The position numbers were made by a program, and so were the translations under genes. The notes beneath the pieces were generated by a model. It did not search any database and had not been told where the DNA came from. It saw only the letters and a program-made list of their open reading frames with translations. A stretch of 64,000 nt of DNA from Sequoia sempervirens (lineage: Eukaryota; Streptophyta; Pinopsida; Cupressales; Cupressaceae). Of this stretch, positions 12,403-24,390 are shown one piece after another (the first letter of the stretch is position 1; the number at the start of each line of letters is the position of its first letter). The stretch spans positions 699,418,217 through 699,482,216 of the forward strand of contig VDFB02270651.1 in the NCBI GenBank assembly GCA_007258455.2. Reading direction: 5' to 3'.

Positions 12403-13771
12403 GGAGCACCAAGCATATGAAGTTCACATTAGGAGGTAAATAGATCAAGCATAGGTGTTAGGGTCATTTTTCTTTGAATAAGGTCTATTTTCATTAAATA
12501 AGGTCTATGGAGAACATTTTCTATGTAATAGGGAAATTTGAGAGTCATTTGTGTAAAGGAGTCAAAATATTGCAAAAAAATGAAAAGTTGTTAAAAATTG
12601 TAATGCAAATTTGCAAAAAAAGAAAATATGGGAATACTAAGGGTCAAGTAATGTAAGAGAAAATTTAGATGGTTGAAACTGATTGAAATACATTTGTAAA
12701 ATCTATTTATACCTCCATCCATTGTTTTAAAGGGTGGTGGTTAAGAATTGAATGTAAAATCATAAGTTTCACCATGATTTTCTGGTAAATCTGAACATTT
12801 TCCTTATTGTTCTCTTGAATTTCACATGCCTATATGGATCCATTAAAACCTTAAAGTTACTTAGGATGAATATACACTGAATTATCTCTTGTTCTCAATT
12901 GGTTTTGTTGAATTTCATTGATTTTGGTAAGAGTTATGATCAAAATAGTGTTTGCCACTTTCATAATTTTACTGTTACAACCATGTTGCAACAAATAGTA
13001 TGGATGATATACTCCATATCTTGTTATCAAACCAACTGGGATTGAAATATATGTTAATCTACTTTCATTGGGAAATAAGCAAGTTACAACTGTTTTTCTA
13101 AATACTGCTTGAAACCCTCCATTAGGGTACCTAGTGAGTTTGAAAATTGGCTTTCTCTAAATTGGACCAATGTAAAAACCTAAGATTTGGTAAAATAATG
13201 CATTTTTGTGTATATTTTCATGTGTAAAAGTTACAAGGCTTGAAGGCATGGTCTTGGGTAGATTTAATGATGCCTTAGCTCTGGAAATTAAGAAAAAAAT
13301 ATGAAAATCATAGTGAGCAGAGGAGTTTTGAGTAATTTTTTTGAGGAATACATTTATTTCTTGGGTAGGATTGTTTCAAAAGGTTGTAATGGTGTATTTT
13401 CAGTCCTTTATATATATAGATTGGTGAAACTAAAATATTTTGTGACTAATTAATTTTTGTCTTGTGCAAGGAAGACTTGTGACTGGCATATTTTGAGTAA
13501 AAAATGGAGGTTCTATTTATGAGTTGGATGAAATAATATGAAATAAGCATGGGGATGATTTATTTAGTGTGTGTAGATGTATTTGTACCTATTAGGATCT
13601 TTGAAAAATTAATTGAGGAATTTGGAACTTTGATTGCATGTTTGAGTATTTGAAATAAAGGTTTTTTGAAGGAAAAGGTGTACTTGTGATGAGTTTTCAA
13701 ACAAGGAATGTTTTAAATTTTGAAAAATGAGATTGAGTAAGTGATTTTCTTCCTCTAGCATTGCACCAAAG
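12403..13771 (+). repeat. T LTR 1
   Basis: This is the first LTR-like copy of the T array. Homology to the other copies starts sharply at 12,403, while the first canonical LTR-type TGTTAGGG is at 12,459. The true 5' end is therefore uncertain by ~56 bp. It ends directly before the PBS at 13,772. About 9% of positions differ from copy 2 over the first 230 bp from TGTTAGGG, by eye. Confidence 0.7.
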
Positions 13772-14764
13772 TGGTATCAAAGCACAGAAGGTGCTGGGTA
13801 GAGATTTGGTGTTGTATTTTATGTGGTCGTGGTTTGTGCAGGTTAAGAACCCGATTGCTGCCAAGAGAAGGCAGAGAAAGTTGAGAGAAGTTGAAGCAAT
13901 AAGAAGCTTGCTTGAGAAGAGGAAAAGATGGAAGTGTTAAGAAGAAATTTCTAGGTAGAGGAATAAAGAGAAAATAGAAAGAGGCAAGAGAAGTTAGACA
14001 AAGAGATAGTAGCATTGAAGCAATAGATGAGAAGATTGGAGGCATAGTTCAATGATTTTTATGTAGAGTCCATGATGAAGATGGAATAGTGGATCAGACA
14101 AGCAACAAGTTGGCATTTTACAAAGAAGAGAGTTGTGTGGCTAATTAAAAGGATTATTCAAAGAAGGAAAATAAAAGGAAGGAAAGAAGCACATGAGGCA
14201 TAGGTAAATTTTGTTGAGCAAAGTGATATTCCAATTGTGTTTGAAGATGAAAAAACTTCTTCATTTGTTGATGAACATATTTATGTTGAGATAAATGATA
14301 TGGTTGTTGTTGGAAATCAAGTAGTTGATGAATTTTTTGTTGATGAGCAAGTAGAGAAGGTTGATGGTGTTGCTGATAAAGTTGGTGTTGATACTCAAAA
14401 TGTTGTTGATAATAAGGTTGCTAATAAAGATGTTGCAGATTTGTTTGCTAATGAGGTGTATGCAGATTTACAAGAATATGATGCAAGTTTTGGTTATGGT
14501 GAATTTTTTTATATGGTACTCTAATGATGGGAATGAAGATATAGATGATGCTATTGAGGTATATACACAAGAAATGGACTTTTGGGGCATGAAGGATGAG
14601 AAGTTGCTAGAGAAGAGATGGTGTAAGAAGAAGAAGAAGAAGAAGAAAGAACCAAGAATAGTTTCCAAGATGAAGGGAAAATTTCAAAGGAATTGGAAGA
14701 CCAAAAAGGAGCAGACTAGCTTTCAAGAGGACTTGAATTTTCATTTCTCTGGGAGTATGGTGGA
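13772..14764 (+). pseudogene. T internal segment 1 with unknown small ORF
   Basis: It opens with the PBS TGGTATCAAAGCAC. A basic coiled-coil-like stretch (from ~13,850, broken by stops) leads to an open 95-aa stretch at 14,237-14,524 (MFEDEKTSSFVDEHIYVEIN; VEKVDGVADKVGVDT; NKVANKDVADLFANEVY). It is rich in Val and Asp, with a repeating V-D-x-V pattern. A short T-run near 14,507 (seven T, against nine in copy 3) shifts the frame. The acidic-then-Lys-rich continuation (NDGNEDIDDAIEVYTQEMDF, a Lys run, MKGKFQRNW) follows in another frame to 14,843. I recognise no known domain; the position after the PBS suggests a gag replacement. Confidence 0.55.
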
Positions 14765-16142
14765 GGAGCACCAAGCATATGAAGTTCACTTTGGGAGGTC
14801 AATAGATCAAGCATACATGTTAGGGTCATTTTTATTTGAATAAGGTCTATTTTCATTAAATAGGGTCTATGGAGACCATTTACTAGTAATAGGGAAATTT
14901 GAGAGTCATTTGTGTAAAGGAGTCAAAATATTGCAAAAATGTGAAAAGTTGTCAAAAATTGTAATGCAAACTTGCAGAAAATGAAAATATGGGAATACTA
15001 AGGGTCAAGTCATGTAAGAGGTCATTGTAGGTGGTTGAAACTAATTTAAATCCATTTATAAAATATATTTATGCCTCCATCCATCATTTTGAATGGTGGT
15101 GGTTAAGAATTGAATGTAAAATCGTAAGTTTCACCATGATTTTATGGTAAATCTAAACATTTTCCTTGTTGTTCTCTTCAATTTCACATTCATGTATGTA
15201 TCCATTTTGAATACCCACTGAATTAGCTCTCATTTTCATTTGGTTTGGTCAAATTTCATTGAGTTTGGTAAGTGTTATGATCAAAATAGTGTTTGCCACT
15301 TTTAAATTTTTCCTGTTATAGTCATGTTGTAGCAAATGGTACAACTGATATAATCCATATCTTGTTCACAAACCAATTGGAATTGAAAGATATGTTAATA
15401 TAATTTTCATTTGGTGGTGGTTCCATGTAATTTCATTGGGAAATAAGCAAGTTACAACCATTTTTTCTAAAAATTGCATGAAACCCTCCATTAGGGTACC
15501 TAGTGAGTTTGAAATTTAGGTTTCTCTAAATTGGACAAATGGAAAAACCTAAGAGTTGGTAAAATGATGTATTTTTGTGTATATTTTTATGTGTAAAGGT
15601 TGTAGGGCTTGAATACATGGTATTGGGTAGATTTAATGATGCCCTAGGTCTAGAAATTGAGAAAAATATCTGAAAATCAAATTCAACAAAGGAGTTTTGA
15701 GTGATTTGCTTGAGGAATGCAAATATTTCTTGGGTAGGATTGTTGTAAAAGGTTGTAATGATTTATTTTTAGTCATTTATAGATATATCTTGGTGAAACT
15801 ACAAATTTTTGTGACTAATTAATTGCTTTCCTATGCAAGGCAGACTTGTGACTATCATATTTTGAGTAAAAAATGGAGGTTGAATAAATGAGTTGGATGA
15901 AATAACATGAAACAAGCATGGGGGATGATTTATTTAGTGTGTGAAAATGTGTTTGTACCTTTTACGATCTTTGAAAATTTCATTTAGTAATTTGGAACTC
16001 TGATTGCATGTTTGAGTATTTGAAATAAGGGATTTTTGAAGGAAAAGGTGTAATTGTGATGAGTGTTCAAACAAGGAATGTTTTGAATTTTGACAAATGA
16101 GATTGAGTAAGTGATTTTTCTTCCTCTAGAATAGCATCAAAG
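14765..16142 (+). repeat. T LTR 2
   Basis: This is the second LTR-like copy of the T array. The canonical TGTTAGGGTCA start is at 14,819. It ends at the PBS-like TGGTATTAGAGCAC at 16,143. Like the other copies it is AT-rich and has no coding capacity. Confidence 0.72.
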
Positions 16143-17108
16143 TGGTATTAGAGCACAAAAGGTGTTGGGTAGAGATTTGGTGTTGTGTTTGTGTGGTTGT
16201 GGTTTGTGCAGGTTAAGAAGAACCCAACTGCTGCCAAGAGAAGGCAAAGAAAGTTGAGAGAAGTTGAAGCAAGAAGAAGCTTGCTTGAGAAGAGGAAAGG
16301 ATGGAAGTGTTAAGAAGAGATTTATAGGAAAAAGAAGAAAGAGAAAAGAGAAAGAGGAAAGAGATGTTAGACAAAGAGATAGTAGCATTGAAGCAAGAGA
16401 TGAGAAGATTAGAGGCAGAGTTCAGTGATTTTTATGCAAAGTCCATAATGAAGATGGAACAATGGATCAGATAAGCAATAAGTTGGAATCTGAAAGTGAA
16501 GAAGAGAGTTGTGTGGCCCATTAAAAGTATTATTCAAAGAAGGAAAATACAAGCAAGGACAGTAGCACATGAGGGAGAGGTAAAGTTTGTTGAGAAAAGT
16601 GATATTTCAATTGTGTTTGAAGATGAACAAACTTCTCCATTTGTTGATGAACATATTGATGTTGAGATAAATGATATATTTTTTGTTGGTAATCAAGTAG
16701 TTGATGAAATTTTTGTTGATGAGAAAGTAGAGAAGGTTGATGGTGTTGCTGATAAAGTTGGTGTTGATACTCAAGATGTTGATAATAAGGTTGCTAATAA
16801 ACATGTTGCAGATTTGCAAGAATATGATGCAAGTTGTGGTTATGGTGATTTTTTTTTATATGATACTCTAATGATGGGAATGAAGATATAGATGATGCTA
16901 TTGAAGTATATACACAAGAAATGGACTTTTAGAACATGAAGGCTGAGAAGTTGGTAGAAAAGAGATGGTGTAAGAAGAAGAAGAAGAAGGACCCAATAAT
17001 AGTTTCCAAGATGAAGGGAAATTTGCAAAGGAATTGGAAGAGCAGAAAGAAGGAGCATACCAGCTTTCAAGAGGACTTGAATTTTCTTTTCTCTAAGAGT
17101 ATGGTGTA
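16143..17108 (+). pseudogene. T internal segment 2 with unknown small ORF
   Basis: It opens with the PBS-like TGGTATTAGAGCAC. The open stretch 16,496-16,891 (131 aa) is the longest uninterrupted version of the T protein. It has a basic start (MKKRVVWPIKSIIQRRKIQA), an acidic middle (ISIVFEDEQTSPFVDEHIDV) and the Val/Asp-rich block (VEKVDGVADKVGVDTQDV). Upstream, an in-frame heptad-like stretch (LDKEIVALKQEMRRLEAEF) ends in a stop. Relative to copies 1 and 3 it lacks the LFANEVY segment. Conservation of the reading frame in three diverged copies argues that it was once a protein. The function is unknown. Confidence 0.55.
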
Positions 17109-18504
17109 GGGGTTCCAAGCATATGAAGTTCGCTTTAGGAGTTCAATAGATCAAGCATAGGTGTTAGGGTCATTTTTCTTTGAATAAGGTATATTTTCAT
17201 TAAATAAGGTCTATGGAGACCATTTACTATGTAATACGACAATTTGAGATTCATTTGTGTAAAGGAATAAAAACATTGCAAAAATGTGAAAAGTTGTTAA
17301 AAATTGTAATGCAAACTTGCAAAAAATGCAAATATGGGAATACTAAGGGTCAAGTCATGTAACAGGTCATTATAGGTGGTTGAAACTAATTTAAATACAT
17401 TTTTAAAATCTATTTATACCTCCATCCATTGTTTTGAAGGGTGGTGGTTAAGAATTGAATGCAAAATCATAAGTTTCACCATGATTTTCTGGTAAATCTG
17501 AACATTTTCCTTGTGTTCTCTTGAATTTCGCATGCCTTTATGGATCCATTTCGACCTACAAGTGATTTTGGATGAATACCCACTGAATTAGCTCTCGTTT
17601 TCAATTGGTTTGGTTGAATTTCATTGAGTTTGGTAAGAGTTATGATTAGATAGTGTTTACCACTATCATATTTTTCCTATTACAACCATGTTGCAGAAAA
17701 TGGTACAAATAATATACTACATATATTGTTCTCAAAACAATTGGGATTGAAAAATATGTTGATATAATTTAATTTGGTGGTGGTTTCATGTAATTTCATT
17801 GGGAAATAATCAAGTTACAACTATTTTTCTAAAAACTTCATGAAACCCTCCATTAGGGTACCTAGTGAGTTTGAAATTTGGGTTTCTCTAGATTGGACCA
17901 TTTGAGAAACATAAGAGTTGGTTAAATGATGAATTTTTGTGTATATTTTCATGTGGAAAATTTTTAGGGCTTGAAGACATGGTCTTAGGTAGATTTAATG
18001 ATGGCCTAGGTCTAGAAATTGAGAAAAATATCTGAAAATCACAGTGAGCAGAGGAGTTTTGAGTGATTTGTTTGAGGAATGCATATATTTCTTGGGAAGG
18101 ATTGTTTTAAAAGGTTTTAATGGTTTATTTTTAGTAATTTATAGATAGAGCTTGGTGAAACTAAAAGATTTTGTGACTAATTAATTGTTGTCCTATGCAA
18201 GGTAGACTTGTGATTATCATATTTTGAGTCAAAAATGGAGGTTCAATATATGAGTTGGATGAAATAACATAAAATAAGCATGGGGGATGATTTATTTAGT
18301 GTGTGTAGATGTATTTATACCTATTAGGAGCTTTGAAAAATTCATTGAGGAATTTGGAACTCTGATTGCATGTTTGAGTATTTGAAATAAGGGATTTTTT
18401 AAGGAAAAGGTGTACTTGTGATAAGTGTTCAAACAAGGAATGTTCTGAATTTTGACAAATGAGATTAGGTAAGTGACATTTATTCCTCTACCATTGCATG
18501 AAAG
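17109..18504 (+). repeat. T LTR 3
   Basis: This is the third LTR-like copy of the T array, ending at a mutated PBS (TGTTATTAGAGCAC at 18,505). The start word is altered (ggggttccaagc), and TGTTAGGG lies at ~17,161. Confidence 0.7.
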
Positions 18505-19355
18505 TGTTATTAGAGCACAAAAGGTGTTGGGTAAAGATTTGGTTTTTTGTTTGTGTGATTGTGGTTTGTGCAGGTTAAGAAGAACTTGGTTGCTGCCAAG
18601 AGAAGGAAAAGAAAGTTGAGAGAAGTTGAAGCAAGAAGAAGCTTGCTTGAGAAGAGGAAAAGATGGAAGTGTTAAGAAGAGATTTATAGGAAAAGGAAGA
18701 AAGAGAAAAGAGAAAGAGGCAAGAGAAGTTAGGAAAAGAGATAGTAGCACTGAAGCAAGAGATGAGAAGATTAGAGGTAAATTTCAATGATTTTTATGCA
18801 AAGTCCATGATAAAGATGGAACAGTGGATCAAACAAGCAACAAGTTGGAATTTGAAACTGAAGAAGAGAGTTGTGTGTTCCATTAAAATGATTATTCAAA
18901 GAAGGAAAAGACAAGCAAGGACAATAGCACATGAGGTAGAGGTAATTTTTTTGAGCAAAGTGATATTCCAATTGTGTTTGAAGATTAACAAACTTTTTCA
19001 TTTGTTGATGAAAATATTGATGTTGAGATAAATGATATGGTTGTTGTTGGTAATCAAGTAGTTGATGATTTTTTTTCTAATGAGCAAGTAGAGAAGGTTG
19101 ATGGTGTTGCTGATAAAGTTGGTGTTGATACTGAAGATGTTGTTGATAATAAGGTTGCTAATAAAGATGTTGCATATTTGTTTGCTAATGAGGTGTATGC
19201 AGATTTTCATGAATATAATGCAAGTTGTAGTTATGGTGAATTTTTTTTTATATGGTACTCTAATGATGGGAATGAAGATATAGATGATGCTATTGAGGTA
19301 TATACACAAGAAATGGACTTTTAGGACATGAAGGCTTAGAATTTTCTAGAGAAAA
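18505..19355 (+). pseudogene. T internal segment 3 (split by G2; rest at 51,672-51,812)
   Basis: It has the same layout as segments 1 and 2: mutated PBS, coiled-coil-like basic stretch (18,762-19,031, MRRLEVNFNDFYAKSMIKME), then the Val/Asp-rich stretch 19,037-19,324. The latter reads through to NDGNEDIDDAIEVYTQEMDF in one frame, so this copy shows the original frame across the T-run that is shifted in copy 1. G2 interrupts it at 19,356, and the remaining part resumes at 51,672 (agagatggtgtaagaagaag). Confidence 0.6.
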
Positions 19356-20697
19356 TGTTGGTTTTTTTTCCAATTCACCTAAGGAATCTCTAAGGGATAG
19401 CCAACTCCTATGTTCAAGACTCCTAAAATCACTGACCAACTAACAAGATCTAGTCAATGACTAAGATCTTCTGCACTTTAGGCTCTGTGGGGCCAATGAG
19501 GGTGTTCCTATTGTGTTCATTTGGGAATATGATTTACAAAACACATCATTTTCATAGATTAGTTTGGATGAAGGATAATTATGTTACAATTACTACAAGA
19601 TTGGCTTATCTTTAAGTGAATTGCTTACCCATTCATCAAAACAAGGGACAGTCTACATGATAGTTGACAAATACATGCATTAAGATTAATGAATTTCAAA
19701 ATGACTTTAAATCCTAACTTTAGGTCAGTCATCAAACAATTATTTGATCAACCCTTTAGGTGAATCATTAAGGAATAGACCAGTGCCTTGTTGCATTGAG
19801 CAATAGAGTCACATACAAAAAAACTAGTAACACAAAAATGACTTTAAAATTTGATGGGTTGGACTGCTCTTATAACAACTTTGCATTATGGAGTTCATTC
19901 TTTCTGATACATAACTACTTATCAAATCCATTGCCAATAATTGTAAATCTATGGCTCCATTTAAGCATTTAATTGATTGCTTGAATCAAATCAGAAATAG
20001 AGACATACATTCAAATAGATGTTCAAAGAAGAATGAAAATATCATTAAAAATCATTCAAAATTCACTCAAATTCACATAAGGAGAGAAAATATAATAGAA
20101 TTATACATTCATTCATGTTTCTCAGTCATATTTGCATAACAATTTAAGATAATTTGTACATGTTCTTCCAAGAGCTCAAAATAGACTATCTATTCTATTC
20201 CTCTCATTCTACCCATGTACACTCGACTCAAAACCTAACTAGAATTTTCATCTCTTGTAAATGAGCTTTAAATTCCCTTTTATAAGGAAAGGGAGTAGAA
20301 CAAGCAACCAACTCAAATGCAACTTAGATATAAAATTTCATTCACTTATCATTTTGACTGCATTTTGCAAAATATTCACATGCAATTCTGTTAGACACGG
20401 GGAAAAGCCAAAACCAACACAGCCACCAGGAGGAAGCAAAGTACCACCAAAATTATCTTTTATCACCTGGTACACAAAACATCAGTTTTCCACATTTTCA
20501 CAAGGGTACACATTCAACATCAGATGCAAAAGTAATAGTCACATACACTGAAGAAGAGACTAACCACTAGAGCAATATATCAAAACCAAAATTTTCCACC
20601 CCACATGGAAATTCCTTATCGACTAGCCACCCCACTCTTACCAATGCCCAAACCAAAATACACATACCTGCTCTGAGTCATCAAAAGGGAAGGAGAG
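19356..20697 (-). repeat. G2 3' LTR, left part
   Basis: This matches 48,683-50,030 along its length (both begin ttggtt..ttttccaat.cacctaagg). It is cut at 20,697 by insertion of G3. A minus-strand TATA-like CCTTATAAAAGGG lies at about 20,276-20,288. Confidence 0.88.
20693..20697. other. G3 target-site duplication, left copy (GAGAG)
   Basis: GAGAG directly precedes the LTR start TGTTAGC and is repeated at 43,501-43,505. The uninterrupted G2 LTR has a single copy in the matching place (aaggagaggaaacc, ~50,020-50,033). Confidence 0.93.
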
Positions 20698-22692
20698 TGT
20701 TAGCTCTCAAAAATGCAGGCAAGATGTCTCAAGAGGCTTCCAATCTCTTGATATGCTTCAGGGCAATAGAAAAGGTCAAGAGAACTCAACCTTCTACTCT
20801 TTAGGTGCTGCTAGACCTAGGCAGGTGTACCTATCTGAATTGGGTAGACATGACTTAGGATTATCTTTCTTGCAGTGATTTTTCCACAATGGCAGATGGA
20901 AGTGAACAAATGAATTCAAACTTGGTACAGAATGTAATGGCAATCTTCTAATCTAAATTCTAAAATATTCAATTAACATATGTAAAGAAACTGAATGAAT
21001 CCAAATGATGAAGTGCAAAGACTAGTGCCTTATTGGGTATGTGGAGTCAAATGAAATCAAGATGAGCAACAATTCTCTAGAGAAAACTCAAATTATCTGG
21101 CATATATTCTATTTACAAGTTGTATAAACATGCAAGACTGTAACTACTAAGCTCTACTTTAATAATCCAGATGAATCTCTCTTATTACTGTGATCAACTA
21201 AAAGGGTTTAATCTTTGCTTGAAATAATCGATTGATTAATCACACAAATACAACAAATGTGTACTGATGAATTGAATATAATCTTGTTATATCAATTTAA
21301 ACAACTAGAAAGCATCAATCTTGGAGACAACTTAGCAGTATTTTCATTAAATTCAACAGACTATTGACACCAGAAATGTGCAGCAACATCAATTGACTTT
21401 CATAAATACCTCCATTTGTAAAACATGCATCATAGCCTCTGAGTTGATAAATTTACTGTTCTGTATCCATACAATTTACCTACTATATTGAATAATTCAT
21501 GACCCCTCTTTTAAAATTGCAAAATGCCTATTTATACACAAGCATCAAAAGAAAATATAAGATTGAAATCACATGTCGGCCCAGCACAAAATTCGGGCTC
21601 CAATCGAGCTGGAAAGCAATAGTCATCCAAGCAGATACATGTCGGCCCTGAATTTTGAAATTTTGTATTCACCAATGAATAGTCGGCGAGACATCCGTAT
21701 CATCATGCCGAAGGTAATTCATTTGTTACATCCCCTGTGCTTGTATTTCTCCTTTGCTATAGCTCATCTGGGTCGGTAAGATGTCACAGAGATTTCAATA
21801 TGTTCTGCCGATACATACCAAGCCTCCAATATGTTGTTGTAGCAATCTGTTGGTCATACCAAAGCCATACAGTATTCCTTTGTTCTCATTATGCTTCGCT
21901 ATAACACATAGATATCAGGGAGACCATACATCAAGATCATTATGTCAAGTCGAAAGACATTCATCATGGACAAGTCGCCAACACTCTCACCAAAATATAA
22001 TCCTCAGTCACCTTCGCCAAGGAAACACATGGTCGGGGAGAAGTCCCACAAAGCATGTTGAGTTATACCAAAAGCCCCATGATTGCTTATGTCACCAAGA
22101 GAGTTCTGATCTCACACTGACATTCCTTTTGTTTTCCATCGGCGAGACACATATACTTTGCTATGACCTCCTGCCGCAAACATCAACTCTTACTGAAAGG
22201 TCAACAAGAGGAAATCCATGTGTAAGGTCGGCGAGACCGAAGGTCACTCACCAAGACCTTACAATGATAGAAATATCTCCCATCAAAAGTCATTTGGAAA
22301 AATCTTATTTGCTCCGTCGGTGAGACAAATGATACTCACCAAGACCATCTGCCGATAACCCATAGCTTTTGTCAATAGATGCCTTTGTTGTCACCAAAAT
22401 AGCATGGATGCTATGACTATAGCCATCCATGGATGAATGCCAGTCGCTGTAACAAAGAACTTGTCTTGCCAAAACACCTGCACAAGCAACATGGGTCGGG
22501 GAGACAGTAAAGGACCTATGTCAATAGATTCAACAAGATGGGAAATGCAACCTGATGGGTTCCATAGGGAAATATGGGAAAAATGCAAGTAAAAATACCA
22601 CGAGATGAGGAAAATGTCGATAGAAGGACTCATATGGAGACTCAGGGGGTATGGAAGGTATGCAAAAATCATCAAATTTGATAGCTCCAATA
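20698..22692 (-). repeat. G3 3' LTR
   Basis: This pairs with 41,485-43,500. A minus-strand TATA box (TGTATAAATAGGC) lies at 21,527-21,538. Upstream of it in the direction of transcription (higher coordinates) are many CCGAC cores on the minus strand: GCCGAC at 21,575, 21,641, 21,682 and 22,227; ACCGAC at 21,772 and 22,316; CCCGAC at 22,032 and 22,495. Translations such as those at 21,573-22,323 are by-products, not genes. Confidence 0.92.
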
Positions 22693-23121
22693 GTGGCTTT
22701 GTCTGGGGATGAATGATGGTCAGATCATTGCAAGGATCCAGAATCTTAGGTGAGTAGACCAGACATAAAATGATGAACCAATGAGCAAAAATGGAAATGG
22801 AAATGAAACATGAAGGAATGAATGCAAAAAGAATGCAAGATGGAAGTGAAATGGATGCAAAATGAAGGTGAACCACCATCCTCAACTACTGTGCATGGAA
22901 AATAATTTTAAAGAGGATAAGCAAGAGTTGTCCATGCACTGGCAACCCTTAATCCTCTATGTTGCTCAAGAGAAAAATTGCTTCAAGAATTTCCCATGAA
23001 CGGGAAATTCTTGATCTTCACCAGCCATGTTCTATAGATAATATGAATCCTCACCTTTCTTTCCAACAACAACAAAAGGTCCTAGCCACAGGGCTTCAAA
23101 TTTACCGTGCTTGCCTTTCTC
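22693..23121 (-). other. G3 3' untranslated region
   Basis: There is no coding sequence between the integrase end and the 3' LTR. The stretch 22,785-22,872 is a simple aatgga/aatgaa-rich tract on the plus strand. No classical polypurine tract adjoins the LTR on the minus strand. Instead the plus strand reads TGGCTTTGTCTGGGG right beside the LTR. Confidence 0.6.
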
Positions 23122-24354
23122 CTAACATCTTACATTCCACATCAGTACCAAACCATTCTCTTCAAATTTTCTATCCTTTTCCTTCTTGTCAAATAAATAT
23201 TTCATTTGTGCCTGTAACTTCATGTTTTGGCTTTGGGCCTCTCTTCTCACTTCATCAAGTTCAACAAGTTGCTCCATTCCATCTTCCATAGGTTCAAGAA
23301 CTTTCACATCTTCCTGTAAGACAAACTTGTAGACTAGTAACAAATTCTGCAGAGGCATCCTAGCCTGTGCTCCATACACCAATTGAAATGGGGATTTTCC
23401 AATTTCCCTTTTCACAGTGATCCTATCAGCCCACACAGCCAATTTTAACTTTGAATCCCTAGCCTTCTTGTTCTGTCCCAGCATTCTCTTTATAATCTTC
23501 AAGAGACTCTTATTGTTGGACTCTGCTTGACCATTGGCTTGTGGATGATAAGGAGTTGCATAAGAAATATTAATGCCAAACTTATCACAAAATATTTTGA
23601 ATTCATCTGATTTGAAGCACATCCCATTGTCTGTGATTATCCTCAATGGTGTACCAAATCTGGTGATAATGTTGTCCATCAGGAAATTATTAACTACCTT
23701 ACTTGTAGCTTGCTTAGTTGGGATTACCTCCACTCACTTTGTAAAATAATTAGTGGCAACTAGTATCCATCTATTTCCTCCACTTGACTTCTCTTGTATC
23801 TCTCCAATGAAATCAATTCCCCATTGATAAAAAGGGGCATCAGCCTGCAAAGGTCGAAGTGGCAAAGCACCCTGGTACTTCAATTTTCCAATTTTTTTTT
23901 GGCAAGCTTCACACTTTCTCACATGTGTAAAAGAGTCATTAAAGACCTTTGGCCAATAATACCTAGCCTTGAGAATTTTGTGTGCAGTTGTCTTTGCTGA
24001 ATAATGTCCTCCACAAACTCCTTCATGCATTTCTCTCAAGACATGCTTAGCCTATGACTCATCTAGACATAATAAGAGTATACCATCCCTGTTCTTCCAA
24101 AACAGATCTCCATCCATGAAAACATACTTTGATTCCCGCAACTTTAAAGTTCTCTTTTGGCTATCACTCAATCCATCTAGACACTTCATGTATTTAAGAT
24201 AATGCATGATATCAGTATACCACAGAGTATGCTCAATGCTTGCAATTGCAATTCCCTCTACTACATTACATACTTGACTTGCTTCAATATTTGATTTTGC
24301 CATCATCCTAGCCAAGCCTTTACCTCTTACTAGCTTAGTGATCTGTATCTCCAT
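23122..24354 (-). pseudogene. G3 integrase with end of RNase H
   Basis: This is the best-preserved integrase in the window. The upstream stretch (24,052-24,354) holds the end of RNase H/linker (TKLVRGKGLARMMAKSN). An HHCC zinc-binding region follows at ~24,039-23,900 (HEGVCGGHYSAKTTAHKI; RKCEACQKKIGKLKYQGA). All three catalytic acids are present: Asp in WGIDFIGE, Asp in ITDNGMCF and Glu in YHPQANGQAESNNKSL. The C-terminal part (FEENGLVLMWNVRC) resembles the usual F..GDLVL motif. No chromodomain is seen. Two stops break it: TAG for Gln just before AKHVLREM, and TGA for Trp in FTKWVEV at ~23,732. Confidence 0.88.
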
Positions 24355-24385
24355 GTCAAACTCTTGAATCTTGTTGATCCATTTT

Positions 24386-24390
24386 CATCT
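24386..24390. other. C target-site duplication, left copy (CATCT)
   Basis: CATCT precedes the LTR start TGTTGTG and recurs at 36,326-36,330. Removing C and one copy restores the RNase H reading frame of G3. Confidence 0.93.

Noticed and set aside
21573..22885. Open frames of 68-180 aa in the G3 LTRs, including Ser/His-rich ones repeated at 42,360-43,110
   Set aside because: They are LTR sequence with no domain; the frame is not kept between the two LTRs.
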